This document shows positions 1 to 12,900 of a DNA stretch of 64,000 nucleotides, one piece after another (positions within the stretch are counted from its first letter, which is position 1; the number at the start of each line of letters is the position of its first letter). The position numbers and the translations under genes are program-made. The DNA lies in contig OZ005703.1 in NCBI GenBank assembly GCA_963930775.1, forward strand, positions 3,410,001-3,474,000, read 5' to 3'. Source of the DNA: Cliona cf. orientalis. Its lineage: Eukaryota > Porifera > Demospongiae > Clionaida > Clionaidae. The notes beneath the pieces are model-generated. The model was not told the origin of the DNA and did no database searches. It was given only the letters and a program-made list of their open reading frames with translations.

Positions 1-1006
1 ATGGGCAGAGAAGGGGCAGTATAAGTGGTGGTGGGGGGGGGGGGGCTGAATGGTACACACATATCGAATGGTATAGTACTGTGCATGACCATTGGTATGC
101 CATGGGCTTCAGGCCATGGCCACCTAGGAGGTCCGGGGGTATGCTCCCCCAGAAATTTTAGACTCCCTGAGAATGTTTCTGAGGCGATCTAGAGTTGTTT
201 TGGAGCCAATTAATGTACTAATATTATATTATCTAATCTACTGAGTGTCAAACCAATGTGAGTTAGTGGTCTGTGATACAATAGACATTTGGAAATCTGG
301 GGGGAGGGCTCATTCCCCCTCTTTTCAAAGTGAGGGGGCAGAAGCCCCCTGCCCCCTGCCTATTTAGCACAAAATTAAATGAATGCACTGGAGTGCAGAA
401 CCCTCACCACTTGACTCATGTGCGTGTATATATGTAGCATGGCTCACTCTGTATATACTAGTGTGCATATCAGGAGTGTTGAACTAAAATTAATACTCTA
501 CACCTGAACAGGGTTCTGGTACTGCCTGTACTCTTTTTTGTGATCTAGGAGTAGAAGGAAGGCACCTGGCTATGTCACTATATAAATTGAAAGTCTCTGT
601 GACATAATAATATAATATATGAATTATGCACTTGAGAACCACTGCCTGTTTACACTGTCATTGCATTGACAACTGACCAGCGAAGCACAGAATGGCAATC
701 AGTCATGTAGGTAGGTGCCATCATAGATCATCAACATCATCATCATCATCATAGCACAGGAGGGTTCGGATGGACAGACATAAATTACCAAACGATTACA
801 GTAACCCTCCGCCTACACTTTGCGGCGAGGGTTAATCATAGGTTAATATCACTGCATCGAACAAAGGGAGTTTATTAGTATTCTATGTAATGTATCATGT
901 TTTCTACCAAAAATATCACGTTCCACTCTATTCTCTTAGCCACAATACTGTCGCAGTAACTGGCAAGTGATGCCTTTCTCAATGTAGGAGGGCCAGCATG
1001 AAGTGA

Positions 1007-1400
1007 TCAGTTGAGAACAACCCTGCACAGCAATCTCGTAAGTATAGAAGTTCTGTGAAGAGCTGAAGATGCGAAAATTATTTCCTCGATCGATTGCTTG
1101 AATCCACCACTGAACGCATCCTCTTCCAGTGCTACAACTCCACAGGGAATTCGTGTTTCTGGTGGCACGCATAGAAAGATTCCATTTAAGTTGAGGAAAA
1201 CAACACCCAAATTTCTATTCCCTGCATGATCATCATCATAGTTGGGTCGATGTGCTAGTAGGTTGTCTGAAGACGTCCTTTGCATTGCTGGGTTACTGAT
1301 GGATACTGAAGTGCTGGTTTGAAGTGTCTGCTGTGGAGTAAGCCGATAAAGTATCAGATTTCTGCTATTATCAATGCTAACAGAGAGGGTCCCAATAACT
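1007..1400 (-). CDS. Possible terminal exon, unknown protein
   Basis: An open minus-strand frame of about 130 codons follows a good splice acceptor (pyrimidine-rich tract ending in TTTTGCAG, just above 1400) and ends in a stop at 1007. The translation has no transmembrane segment, repeat or family motif that I recognise. No clearly matching upstream exon was found; a candidate near 1640-1880 does not join in frame. It could be a real 3' exon or chance. Confidence 0.25.
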
Positions 1401-1961
1401 GCAAAATAAGGATAAAGCAATGACAATTTTTAGGTACATACATGTAATTGATGTATATAGAAAATCACATAATGCAATGTCTGGCTATTGGTTTAATATT
1501 ATAGCTAGTGATGTATTGTTTGGCTACAATCATCCTGTCTAGAACTTCGATGTTGTTAAACTGGCAGTTGCACGCTCTGGCCCTCGGGCAAGCAAACAGG
1601 GATAAAAATACGACAGTTATAATGTTCGCTGCCGCGTTCTAGTGATTATCGGAGCAACCAGTCAGAAGCTTCTTGGATGGCATTCAAACCGGAGTGGTTT
1701 AGACGAATGGAAGGCCGCCGAACAATACACAAACAACAGCCTTTCTTCAGCTCGTTCAACGTAGACAAGAGTTGTTCCCCTGGGCTAAGGTGTTGGCTGG
1801 ACTCAAGAACAAACAGAAAACTAGCAGCAATGAGAGCAATGAGAGATTATTGAATCAGTGGCTAGTTGTAATGGTCAGATATGCAACAGACTGATTCAAA
1901 AGTGACTGCATGCTCTACTTTTTATAGCCAGGATTCACTGCACTTGGTTGGCCTCCTGCCC

Positions 1962-2070
1962 TTGGTAGCAGTTACCATAGAAACATAATTTTCAATCTCA
2001 AATTGTGGGATAGTTCGAGGTGATAGAGGGTCATTAGTATGTTAACGGGTTGGTAGTGACTGTTACCAAA
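1962..2070. repeat. MITE-like element, TTGGTAGCAGT family, copy 1
   Basis: The copy begins TTGGTAGCAGTTACCATAG and ends with the near-complement (GTGACTGTTACCAAA). Related copies lie at 2135-2240, 5900-6390 (broken), 55831-55908 and 61758-61841. It is non-coding and about 110 bp long. Confidence 0.6.
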
Positions 2071-2134
2071 ATAGTTAAACGTTGGTCATACTCTACCATA
2101 CTAGCTATTTTATATAGCAAACCTTATAACTAGC

Positions 2135-2309
2135 TTTGGTAGCAGTTACCATAGCAACATAATCTTCAACCCCAAATTGTGGGATAGAGGTGATAGAGGG
2201 TCATTAGTATGTTAACAGGTCAGTAGTGACTGCTACCAAAATAGTTAGATGTTGGTTTCGCAATTCTACTCGCAGCTTCGTAGAATATGCGAAACCAACA
2301 TCTAACTAT
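2135..2309. repeat. TTGGTAGCAGT MITE copy 2 plus adjoining palindrome
   Basis: Positions 2135-2240 are a second copy with terminal TTTGGTAGCAGT / ACTGCTACCAAA. It is followed at 2243-2309 by a palindrome whose arms are AGTTAGATGTTGGTTT and its complement. The same element-plus-palindrome pair recurs near 6290-6393, so the two parts probably belong to one larger repeat unit. Confidence 0.6.
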
Positions 2310-2709
2310 CATAATAATATTATTATATAGCTATGAATCACAGTGTCATAGTATTGTTCCAATCTCATTTTAATCATACTCTGGACCTACAGACCAGTGT
2401 TGCTGGCAAACTTGCAATAGCTATTGCACTATGCCAAGGGTTTCCATGATAGTGCTTCATTTATACATGTCTGGGTCTCCTGTAAAGGACACTGATCAAC
2501 TTATTTCTAACTGTAAACCTCAAATTCGTGCACATTCTGCATGCCTTCATTTTCACACACTCATTCTACTCATACTGCAAACAAGCACAATCCAAGATGT
2601 CATGTATCACACACCCATAGTGCTTTTCATGTGCTATTGTAGTTTGCAGATAAAATATTGAACGTGTGTCAATTAATTCAGGACAGGTATAACCACCAAA
2701 TTTAATAAA

Positions 2710-3699
2710 ATGAACGTCTCTTTATCACCAAACACCAGTCTTGATGACGACAGCGCCCAACTTGAATTTCCACAGTGGAGAGTCCTCCTCTCCCTCATTG
2801 TGCTGGGCTACTGGCTTCTCTCAGTGTTACCCACCATTGCTATGAGCAGCTCAGTACTAGTGGCAATGAAGAACAATCCTCTCAACAAGTCACTGACTAT
2901 GATACATGTGTATGTGTTAACCACAAACACACTGGTCCGAGTCTGTTCCGCTGTGGCTATTGCAACCTATGCTCCCTCTGTGCTCCGGTACTGCATTTGT
3001 TCAACCACTGCTGGTTCAATTTCATTCTACTTACACATCTACAATGTTTGTTATCAACCTCTTGCACTCGTGATTCTTGCTGTATTCCAGTTGCTAATTA
3101 TCAAAGGAAAGAAGATGTTGGTGAACTGTAGGAGTGTTGGGCTATTACTCATTGTGATCACAGTGCTAGCAATGATGATCTCTCTGTCATTCACCATTGT
3201 TAGGCTTAGAGATGGAGATACTTTTCTATGTGCTGGTGTGTGTCCTGGAATACCAACTTCTCATGTGCTTCTGCTGTTTGCTTCTTATGTTGCTGTACTG
3301 TGGATACCGTCTCTTTCTATGACAGTGACAGTCACTGTGTGGTCTTGTGCCATCTTTAAGCGTAGTTATGCAGGTAGAGATTCCGGATTGAATCGAAGGA
3401 TCATATCTGTTCCGTTAATCATGCCTACCATCATAGTGTTGACCACTATCTCAACGTTTGGTTTTCTTCGAGTTGCTGACCAAATATCAACCTTGTCAGC
3501 AGATAGTTACATTCACAACTGGACAGTATCAGTCAAATTTGTTGTTTTGTTAGTGAACGAGATATCAAGTGGTCTTTCATACCCATGTCTTATATTATTC
3601 CTAAACCCAAAGCTTCTTGAATCATGGAGAATTCTGCTCCAGAGCAAGGTATGCTGCTTGGCGCCATGGATACACAACCAAGTCAATCCTAGCCAATAG
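2710..3699 (+). CDS. Seven-transmembrane receptor (GPCR-like), intronless
   Basis: A single uninterrupted 329-codon frame encodes a membrane protein with seven hydrophobic segments at roughly residues 25-50, 62-86, 100-130, 142-166, 190-216, 236-262 and 280-302. The N-terminus carries two N-glycosylation sequons (NVS, NTS) and no cleavable signal peptide. The last segment ends in SYPCLILFLNP, reminiscent of the NPxxY region of rhodopsin-like receptors, but no DRY motif follows TM3. The ATG lies in an A-rich context. An AATAAA signal lies 137 bp after the stop. The next gene, ERCC4, converges from the other strand with about 220 bp between stops. I infer a G-protein-coupled receptor of an expanded invertebrate family; the ligand and subfamily cannot be named. 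Confidence 0.75.
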   Translation: MNVSLSPNTSLDDDSAQLEFPQWRVLLSLIVLGYWLLSVLPTIAMSSSVLVAMKNNPLNKSLTMIHVYVLTTNTLVRVCSAVAIATYAPSVLRYCICSTTAGSISFYLHIYNVCYQPLALVILAVFQLLIIKGKKMLVNCRSVGLLLIVITVLAMMISLSFTIVRLRDGDTFLCAGVCPGIPTSHVLLLFASYVAVLWIPSLSMTVTVTVWSCAIFKRSYAGRDSGLNRRIISVPLIMPTIIVLTTISTFGFLRVADQISTLSADSYIHNWTVSVKFVVLLVNEISSGLSYPCLILFLNPKLLESWRILLQSKVCCLAPWIHNQVNPSQ

Positions 3700-3835
3700 T
3701 TGAACACCTCACAAGTACGCTTCAGAACAAGTGATCTGTACTTGTCCTAAAAATGCACACACTAACTAAAAGTAAAAGAATACATTATTTGAACACGCTG
3801 CATATTTGTATAGAAGACAGTAGTATTACATGTGA

Positions 3836-3841
3836 AATAAA
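3836..3841 (+). promoter_or_regulatory. Polyadenylation signal for the GPCR-like gene
   Basis: A canonical AATAAA hexamer lies downstream of the GPCR-like stop codon and upstream of the convergent ERCC4 stop, on the GPCR strand. Confidence 0.5.
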
Positions 3842-3916
3842 CTTGTCATGATCATCACTGAATTGCATAATTAAGTTACTGAAACAGAATCACTAAGTAC
3901 TGGTAAAACTATAGTG

Positions 3917-6900
3917 CTAAGATTTCCTGACATTTGGGTTCAGTTCAGAATGGAGAAAATTCCATAACAACTCGGCATTTGAATCATTGTCAAGAATATT
4001 GGTCAACTCTGCCTTACTTAGAGATACCAGCTCTTGAAGGTTCTTGACCTTATTCATCAACAATCTATAGCATACAAATAAGATACAGCACTACTCAGCA
4101 CCTCGTACATACCACATTTTTTGGGAAGTTACATGTAGGCTGTACAGCAGATAACTTTGGCGAGCAGTGAAATGGCTCTCTGTTGATATTGGCAAAATTT
4201 TAATTTGGCGATCTGAATGCTTACCACCATAGATGTGTATCAATTGGTGAGTTTTTAATTTGGTGATCTACATGTATACTGAATTCACCAAATCACCAAA
4301 TTAAAAACCTCACCAAAGTTTTCTGCTACCATATAGCGGGAAATTTTCGAGGGAGAAAACTTTCGCGGATCGGTAGGAAAGGAGCATTTCACAGAGAAAA
4401 CTTTCGCGGAATGTTAAAATTGGTCGCATAATGGGTGTGGCATGCCTAGAATTTCGTAGAGAAAACTTTCACGGATGGCGGGAAAATCGCGAAATTCGTG
4501 AAAGTTTTCTCCCTCGAAAGTTTCCCGCTATACGGTATACAGTACTATAAGGATATACATTACAGCTGAATCTGTTTCACCCTCTATAATGATTTTGACT
4601 ACCCAAGCTGTCTGAGCACTTGCCATGTGTGACTGTAAGGATCTAGCCTGGATGCTTATCCGGAAGTGAGCACTTATCATTCATGCAGCAAAAACAAGCA
4701 CTTGAGCACTTACCTGGCAGTGACACATACGTATAGTGTATGGCAATTCTGCACCAAATTTAAATTACTAAATCCATTTTGGGATCTGACTACCAAGTTA
4801 CCAGTATCAGTATTTCTAGCTACGTACATGTACATGATACATGTACAGTGCATCAATGGAGTGGCTGGAGTCTGTAGTGCAATTGGTACATGTGTGTACA
4901 TGTACATACATTCAGTATACATGTAGCAATAATGTTGGTGAGTGACTACGTACCTATAATTCTTGGAGTTGATACCTGGCATTTTCAGTAAGAAATCCTA
5001 CAAAGACATCAGCACTTGTACCATGCAATACGTATATGTAATATATAATAATATACTAGACACTGTACCTGGGCAGTGGCACTGTATTCCATCCCCTCCA
5101 CTCTGTCTAATGTGTCTTGACCAATAGCTGCAGCCACTTCGGGATCAGGTTGTGGTTGATCCAACTGTACAAGACATTGATATCTGTGACATCATATTAA
5201 GGGCTGATGGAAAAGCTGGAGTTAGGCCACGACTTGCTTCTCATCCACAATGTATTCAAATCAAGGCAAAACCCTTGGTGCATTGCAATATAGCTAGTGC
5301 ATAGATAACGACTATTGGCACTATATACCACACCCCTCGTGCATGCACTGATGGTAATACCATAATATAGTGTATGCGTACGCAGGGTTCCATTTATACA
5401 TAATTATTATAAAGTCATGCTACTATTGCTTGGGGAAAAGTCAAGAAGCTTAGCATCGGCAATTCTGCCAAAACTGATGAACAAAGCACTTTCAGCGAAA
5501 TCCACACAATACATACATTTGCAACGCCATAAGGAACCTCATAATACTGCACTTTGGTATGTAGCAGCTAGCTTAGTAACAGACACATAAACACACAAAA
5601 ACAACTCACGCATATGCCCTGAGTTAATTAGGAGGCAGTCTAGTCAAATAAGCCACAATGTTGAGCTATTTGGTAAAGGGTCGTTACTGTGGAGCATATT
5701 ATAATACGGGCAGTGTACTTGTGGGAATGGGGATAAGAAATAAGTGATAAGTTTATATGGACTTACTATGATAATAGTAAGCTATTATATATCTGGTTTG
5801 AACATTGCTTTGTATACTCAATAGAATTAGTAGATACATGACATTGTACTATATTATTATTATGCCTTCTCCCCCTTTGGGGTCTAGTTGGTAACATCTG
5901 AGGACTATGGTTCATTACCATAGTAATATCATTTTCAACCCCAAATTGTGGTATAGTTAGAGGTGATAAAGGGTCATTACACCGCGTGAAGGGGTAAAGC
6001 AGGGTTTGTCTGTCGTCTGTCAGCATCAAAATTGGCAAATCTCAACATTTAAGAGAACTTATGGTCAATTAAAACCCTAGGCAATCTCCAGGGAAGGTAC
6101 AAATCGTGCAAATACGTCCAACACACCTACTTAGCTAAAGAGTCTACTGCGCATGCTCGAGCCTTCTGTGGTCACCACAATAACATGCATTTCTGCTCAT
6201 GCGCATACATGTAAGATGGTAAAACAATCACGGGCCCTGCAAGATGCAAAATGCACGCTGGGTATGTGCTCCACAGAGCTCTAGTTAGTATGTTGACGGG
6301 TATGTAGTGACTGCTACCAAAATAGTTAGATGTTGGTTTGCAATTCTACTTGCAGCTTTGCCGCTTCGTAGAATATGCAAAACCAACATCTAACTATCAT
6401 TTGGAAGACCACCCATACAGGTTACATCATACCTTCAATCCTTCAAATATTTCTGCAGTAGCGTATGAGCCACAGCACCACAGAAGTCTCAACTGCAAGG
6501 ACAGGCTTGGTAAGAGGAGAAGATAAACAAGTACAGTAGTGCCAGTACATTAGGGAAATGTAAAGTCAGTAAGACCAACTTGGAGGCCACACTCTGGTTT
6601 GAGATCTCACTTTGAATAGATGATGTACTCTGCATGTTGCATAATATACATGTACGTGTGTAATAATAGATAATTGAAGGTTGTTAAAATTTACGTTCCT
6701 TACTTGTAAAGAAAATGATTTGTTTTCATCAAATTCAATGAGAAGGATTGGTCGTTTATAGTGTCTACACATGGCTGTTGCCTGGTTGTACCTGCTCGCA
6801 AAGATGCAAGACATATTGTAATGATTAAATTCATGCAGATCTTGATTCAGTACCAAGCTCAAGGGTAACCATCATAGTAAACACACAACAGATTTAGCTT

Positions 6901-9900
6901 ATAATTATTATTATTATTATATAGTATAAAGCCAACTGTTAGTAAAGCTAAAATTCCTAGCCACAGAAACGTGATAGTTCAGTAACATCAATGGAAGCCT
7001 TCATATTCATTCATATCTGTATTGATAGCAGTAAAATTAAACTAGAACACCACAGATCCTTTGCCCGTTCATATCTCTGCACATACATGTATCCCCACAG
7101 ATATACATGTAGGGAAGCTGCAGGGAATCGAACCCATAGTCTCCTCTGACCACTGAGCTACGGCCTTGATCCCCTGAGCACCGACTCTCCAGCTTTAAAG
7201 GTGAGAGACAACTTTATACCCAAACTGGTGCTCAAGGGGTTGGTTATAATAATTATAATAATATTAGAATGACACCAGGAGAAACATGATAGTTCAGATG
7301 TATATAATATAACAAATCATAGAGATACATAGTACACTCAATGTAGACTTACAGTCTTCCTGAATTGAGAGATCCAATGAGGTCACTCACACTCTTCCTC
7401 TCCACGCACACATCTGGAGTCAATATGTAGTCACCAACCTGCAAAGCAACACACATATCCATGCATACCACAGGACATTCTGAAGAGGCAATACTTTTTA
7501 CACAAGTGAACAGAGCATGACTAGTAGAGGTTGAACTCACTTCAAGGGTGAGTGGGTCAATTTCTATGCCTCTTTTGTGCAGTAAAGATGGCAGAGTGCT
7601 CCTAAACTCACGAATATCAATCAAAATCTGCACATACAACAACATAATATAGTTGACACAAAACTACACCAATACTACACCACATTAAAAATGATATGAG
7701 TATGCATCATCAATGTCTACTGACTGTTTGTGTCTGTTGGTTAAGCTGTCGTCCACCAGCCTTGCGAGTGCTGACGGCTTCCTGTGACGTGGAGGCTGCT
7801 GGCTCCCTCCTCAGTAAAGTGCTATCTCCCACTTTCCCTTCACGGTCAACAGGAACAACCATGTGCTACACAATCAATAATTGAAAACTATTGTGGAATA
7901 GGAAATTTTTGACATCAAAATACTACAAAATTTGAAAAGTTCAAATACAGCCTAAAAATATTCTGAGTAGTGTAGTGATTGTTGACAATGGATAGTTAAA
8001 CTAATGTAAGAAATTTATCCACGAAAAGCTCTGGTACCACTTAATTTAATTGTCTATCATAGAGTCGGTAGACTCTATAAGTAGGGATGGCCCAGATATG
8101 CAATATTATATGTAATACATTATAAATATCCAAATATCTCAAAATAGGTAATTTTGTGAAATTTCTAAGTGTGAAAATCAGAATCTCCAGCATCTAAATC
8201 AGAATCTCCAGCATCTAGCTAACAAGACCAGGAGCGCATAATGTTCAAAAAAATGGCCGTTTCTCAATCTTTCTTTCTTTCTTTCTTTTTCATTATCAAG
8301 GCTAGCTCAAGACTGCCTTAATCGCTCATCTTAGTATGAGTATAAATCCATTCCATTTTGTAGCGCGCAGTGCAGTGGCATGCAAGTTTGGCATTATCTC
8401 GACAGTTACGTAATAGTGGGTGTGTACGGCGCATTGATAATTGGGTGTGTCTGATACGCCATTTTGTGATATAATGCGCATGCTCGGAATGTGTTGCCAT
8501 GGTGAAGTCATGTGACAGCGTCCCCTGCCCTTCGAGCGCTCGAGCCGAGGCGCTAGGCCGATGCGAGCTAGCTACTTGCTAGCGCGTGCAGCAGTGCGCT
8601 GGATCGATCATAGATAAGAAGGCGCAAAGGCTCGGGGAGCGGTAAGGCGCTAGGCATAGGTGAGCTACTCACTAGCGCGTGCAGCGCTTAATGCTCCGCT
8701 GGAACGTTCGAGGAGCGGTAATGTACAGATCATAGATTTATGCCAAGTAGCTGCTGCTAACAATAAAATTTAGAACTTGGTTTTCTCCCTAAACGGAAGA
8801 GTCTCATCACTACTCGGGACGCCTAAAACAGCCCTTCTTTATCAGCCTGCTTCACCACATGAGCAAGCCATGTAAGATGGCATTGATAAAATGTACTATG
8901 TGCAATAAAAAAAGAATAGGAACAAGTATAAAAACAATTGAATAAAATTGAAGGATGAAGTAGGGATGGCAGGATCAAAAAGTACACAAAAAAAATTTGT
9001 AAGGGATAATCGCATCTACTATACATCCCTACACTTGCTTTCAAGTTGAGGGATGCAAATTAATAATGCATGTGATTGAATCAAACTGACCATCCCACCA
9101 TCGTGACAACTAGGAATAACCTGAATGTCTTCCACATACTTCACTCGATAAGTATATATTGATATTAATAGGTGCGTAATAATAAAGAAAGCAAGCGTAG
9201 GGATGTATAGTAGATGCAATTATCCCTTACAAATCTTGTTTGTGTACTTTTTGATCCTGCCATCCCTACTTCATCCTTCAATTTTATTCAATTGTTTTTA
9301 TATTTGTTCTATTATATACAATTCCTAAGTCATTGCTTACTGTTCTCTGCTTGATAAGCTGATGAAAAGCATCCTTCTCTTTCCTCAAAGCTGTGAGGTA
9401 CTTTTGCTCTTCAACAGAGCTGTCATAGAGTAGGAAATAGACTCTGATTGGCATGCCAGGATTACCAGCCTTGAAAACCTATCAGGGATACATACACGTA
9501 AATTTCATGCCACGATTACATCACTATCCTTACCTCCACTTGCCTCACAAACTGAATTTCTGCATCATATATGACAACATACCGTGGTCTAATGTCCCTC
9601 AACACCTTGGCAAGGTGATAAGAATTTCTACACAAGAGATAAATGCAATAACTGATTACAACCTGCATCCATGAGTACTCATATGAATTGATTAGAAAGG
9701 ATATTGATGCTTAACATGAACCCAAATCAATGCAAATACCTTAGTTAATCGAATACAACGCATGTTCCAATTTAACGCAATAAATTAGCATTTTACGAAT
9801 TCTCATAACGTTTATATACGGAGCGATTGATGACCTTTACCAGAAAAACGCATGTTTTTCAAAATTAATTTTTTTCCATGCGTAGTATTAGATTAAGTAC

Positions 9901-12900
9901 GGTAGGTAATATTTCCATTGCTGCTGTAGCTAGCCTTGTTCCCAGGTGCTTTTTATGCTGCATGCTGGGCTTGGGGACAAGACTATCTGTAGCAAGATTG
10001 GGTGCTACTTTGCAACTTTGCCGTAGACACACTCACTCAGAGCTATTCATGGCATGGAGGATAACGCTTGGTTCTGTCAGCAATCCAAACTCACTCCCTC
10101 CAGTAGCAGCTAGCTTCATCAAGCCACCTCCTCCACTACCAACCTTCTCTTCACTAAACACCATCTCCAGCCGATCCAAATCCTGCTGAGTTGAGAGATA
10201 TAAAACAAGCCGGTGTGTCAGCTTCACTAAATACACATGCAGTGCCATACTAATTAAGGTGACTCCAAGTTGTACTTTTGTTTCTGGTCCTGGGTGGCAA
10301 GTCGGCATAATACATGTAGCCTCCAATCAGGCTCACTTGAAACGCCATTTTTTGTCTCAAAATAATAATCACTGAGGAGGCTAAAAATTTGAAAATTGCC
10401 ATGCAGGGGACCAGAAACAGAACATGATTCAGAGTTGCCTAAGTAGATACATGTATGCACATGCTAAACAGTGCTAGCTAAACCACATCCCACTGCCACT
10501 AATTATGACTGAACTCAAAATAATGAATAGGCGAGGGGGCCAGTTGGTGAACAATTTATTCGCAAACAGTATGGCATGCACAGCCAGAATGTTGACAAAA
10601 AATTTTCTTTGGAATACACAGCATTTACAACGTACCTGAACAAAATTATCAGTAACTTGATCCAAATCCCCAATGTCTGGCACCATCATCCTTTACCAAG
10701 AATCCCATCGTGAACAGAAAGCATGCAAAAAGTGTAGTTTTCCAAACCTGTCCTGAAGGTCACTTTCATTTGAAGCTTCATTCTTTCGTCGCTTTTTACT
10801 CTTGACCAGATCACCATCACCATCCTTGGAACTGGATGATGCAGGAAGCTTTCTCTTTTGTGGCTTTCCCTTTTCAGAAGATGGTCTAGATTGATTGGTA
10901 CCAGCTACACAGAACGAAAAATATTATGGTAGTTAACATAATGAGTAATTTCCAGATTACTCTCAGCTCTTTGAGACTTGGCAGCCAATAGTCTATCAGA
11001 CTGTCGTTTAAGAAGCTGTTGGCCTCCTCCACACACAAACTGCAAGTACAGCGTTGATAGAACATTTTAGCATACACAATTACATGTACATGCAGTTACA
11101 ATAATACCTCTCTCAACTGATAACAGGTCCGCTCATCATTAGCAACCACCAGAATCCTTTGATTCCCCTCCACTGTAAAATCAATTAATCAGGACAGTCC
11201 CATGATTTATTGTGTTCAGAATACAATTAACAATAATCTTGTAAACATTTCTACATAATTTCTCTTAAAATCCATGTTCCACAAAAGATACATAACTCAC
11301 TTTCTGCACTTTCCTTGCGTATTTCCTCCAGAACCATGGAGAGGAGGTGCCACTTTGGACTCTCCTCAATGACGGAAGAATCTATCACATGACACCAAAC
11401 ATCAAGGGCAATATGAAGTGAATCCATTCCATACCTTTTGTCGGTTCTAACTTTTTAGACTTTCTGCACAATAATGAAAGCATAAAAATAATACAGAATA
11501 CATGTATATACCAAAATTTTCATAGGACAAAAACTTTGCCAAACCCAGCAACCTTTGCACTGCAGAAATTAACACACCAATGAGAGCAGGTGGCAAAATT
11601 TCTGGCTATGTGGTACAAAATTTAATATTAGTATCCAAGTCAATCTGCCTCCATCCATTTCCGCAACAGCATAGCCTTGCTATACCTGTTAGTATATAGT
11701 ATCAACACACACCTTGATTCCTTCTTTGATTCCGACTCCAAGCCTCCATAGACTCTCTCACGCGCTTTCTACTCCATCAGCAGTTACAACAGTAACAATA
11801 ATGCATGTACACTGTTATTATTATTACAGTATGCATCCACTAGAACCTACCACAAAGAGCATGTTTGTGGCGTCCATAAATACCCACGAAGAATGGTTTG
11901 AAAATGCCCTACTTTCATTACTTGACCTGCAGATTGGAAATACTGCATGACTGTACTATAGCTGAATGAGTTCAGTGATAAACCTCAATGATTCCAAATA
12001 ACTGTAGAATGTCACACTGTCGTACTGAGTTAGGAAACTGTCATAAAATTACAACAGTGACATAATAATAATATGTGTGTAGAGTGTCATGCAGATGATG
12101 GAACACTGTAGCTACATGAATGGGGCACTTACTACAGAAGAGTTCGCAGCACCCTCAAGTCAAACACCAGCTGCTTTGTCTTGGCTCCCTGGAACAAAAA
12201 AAACAGCAGAAGAGACATACAAAATATAATGGAAATCATGCTAAAATATTTTATCTCACTGTACTTTTTCGTTGATATAATATTATAATGATCCTGGGCA
12301 CATACATGTACATTGTACATGTAACTTTGTGCATGTATCTTATTATTACCAGCTGGTTCCAGACAGGGTCCAACTGCAGTCTAATGATCTGGTCAAATGA
12401 CTTGCTCATGCTGTTCTCTACAGTCACCTCATCAGTGTCCAACTGCAGTGAAAACATGAAGCAGTAACTGCAGTCCACTGCTGAAACTGACACAGAAACA
12501 TTAATATTAGAGTATCGATTGCCATAGAGTGGAGTAACTTTGCCAGGAGAAAAGTTTTACCAGTTTCATCCAGACAAAATTTTTTCCTTACATTGAATAC
12601 GTAGTGCTCAATTTTTTTACTAACTTAGCTTCGATGCAAGGCCATTATACATGCACATGTGTACATACAGATGCAGGTCACACACACAGTGAGATATACT
12701 ATGCAAAACTTACACTCGAGTTACAGCGTTTAAGCTCAGTGACACAAGCCTTCATTATGTCCAGCACTGCAATTTGTATGGCAGTCATGTTGGGGGTCAT
12801 TTGCTGCCTCAGCTCCACAACATTAGGCTGCACAATAGATGATTACACACTGTACCTTCTCAACAATAATACCAAACTCATATACTTTGTGTCTAGAGAG

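Larger units (their letters stand above)
1..2709. other. Repeat-rich flank before the GPCR-like gene
   Basis: No convincing gene is visible here. The stretch holds a poly-G run near 33-45, a CAT/ATC microsatellite near 730-755, one doubtful minus-strand exon (1007-1400) and two copies of a short inverted-repeat element (1962-2070 and 2135-2240) followed by a palindrome (2243-2309). The plus-strand open frame at 2431-2661 has no recognisable domain and I do not call it a gene. Confidence 0.5.

Noticed and set aside
1640..1880. Minus-strand peptide resembling a UBA helix (LNAIQEASDWLL) after a hydrophobic stretch
   Set aside because: No in-frame ATG after the upstream stop, a stop right after the motif, and no splice path to the 1007-1400 exon. 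Too weak to call.
7105..7207. Functional tRNA gene
   Set aside because: A and B boxes are present but no acceptor stem or full anticodon arm can be folded.
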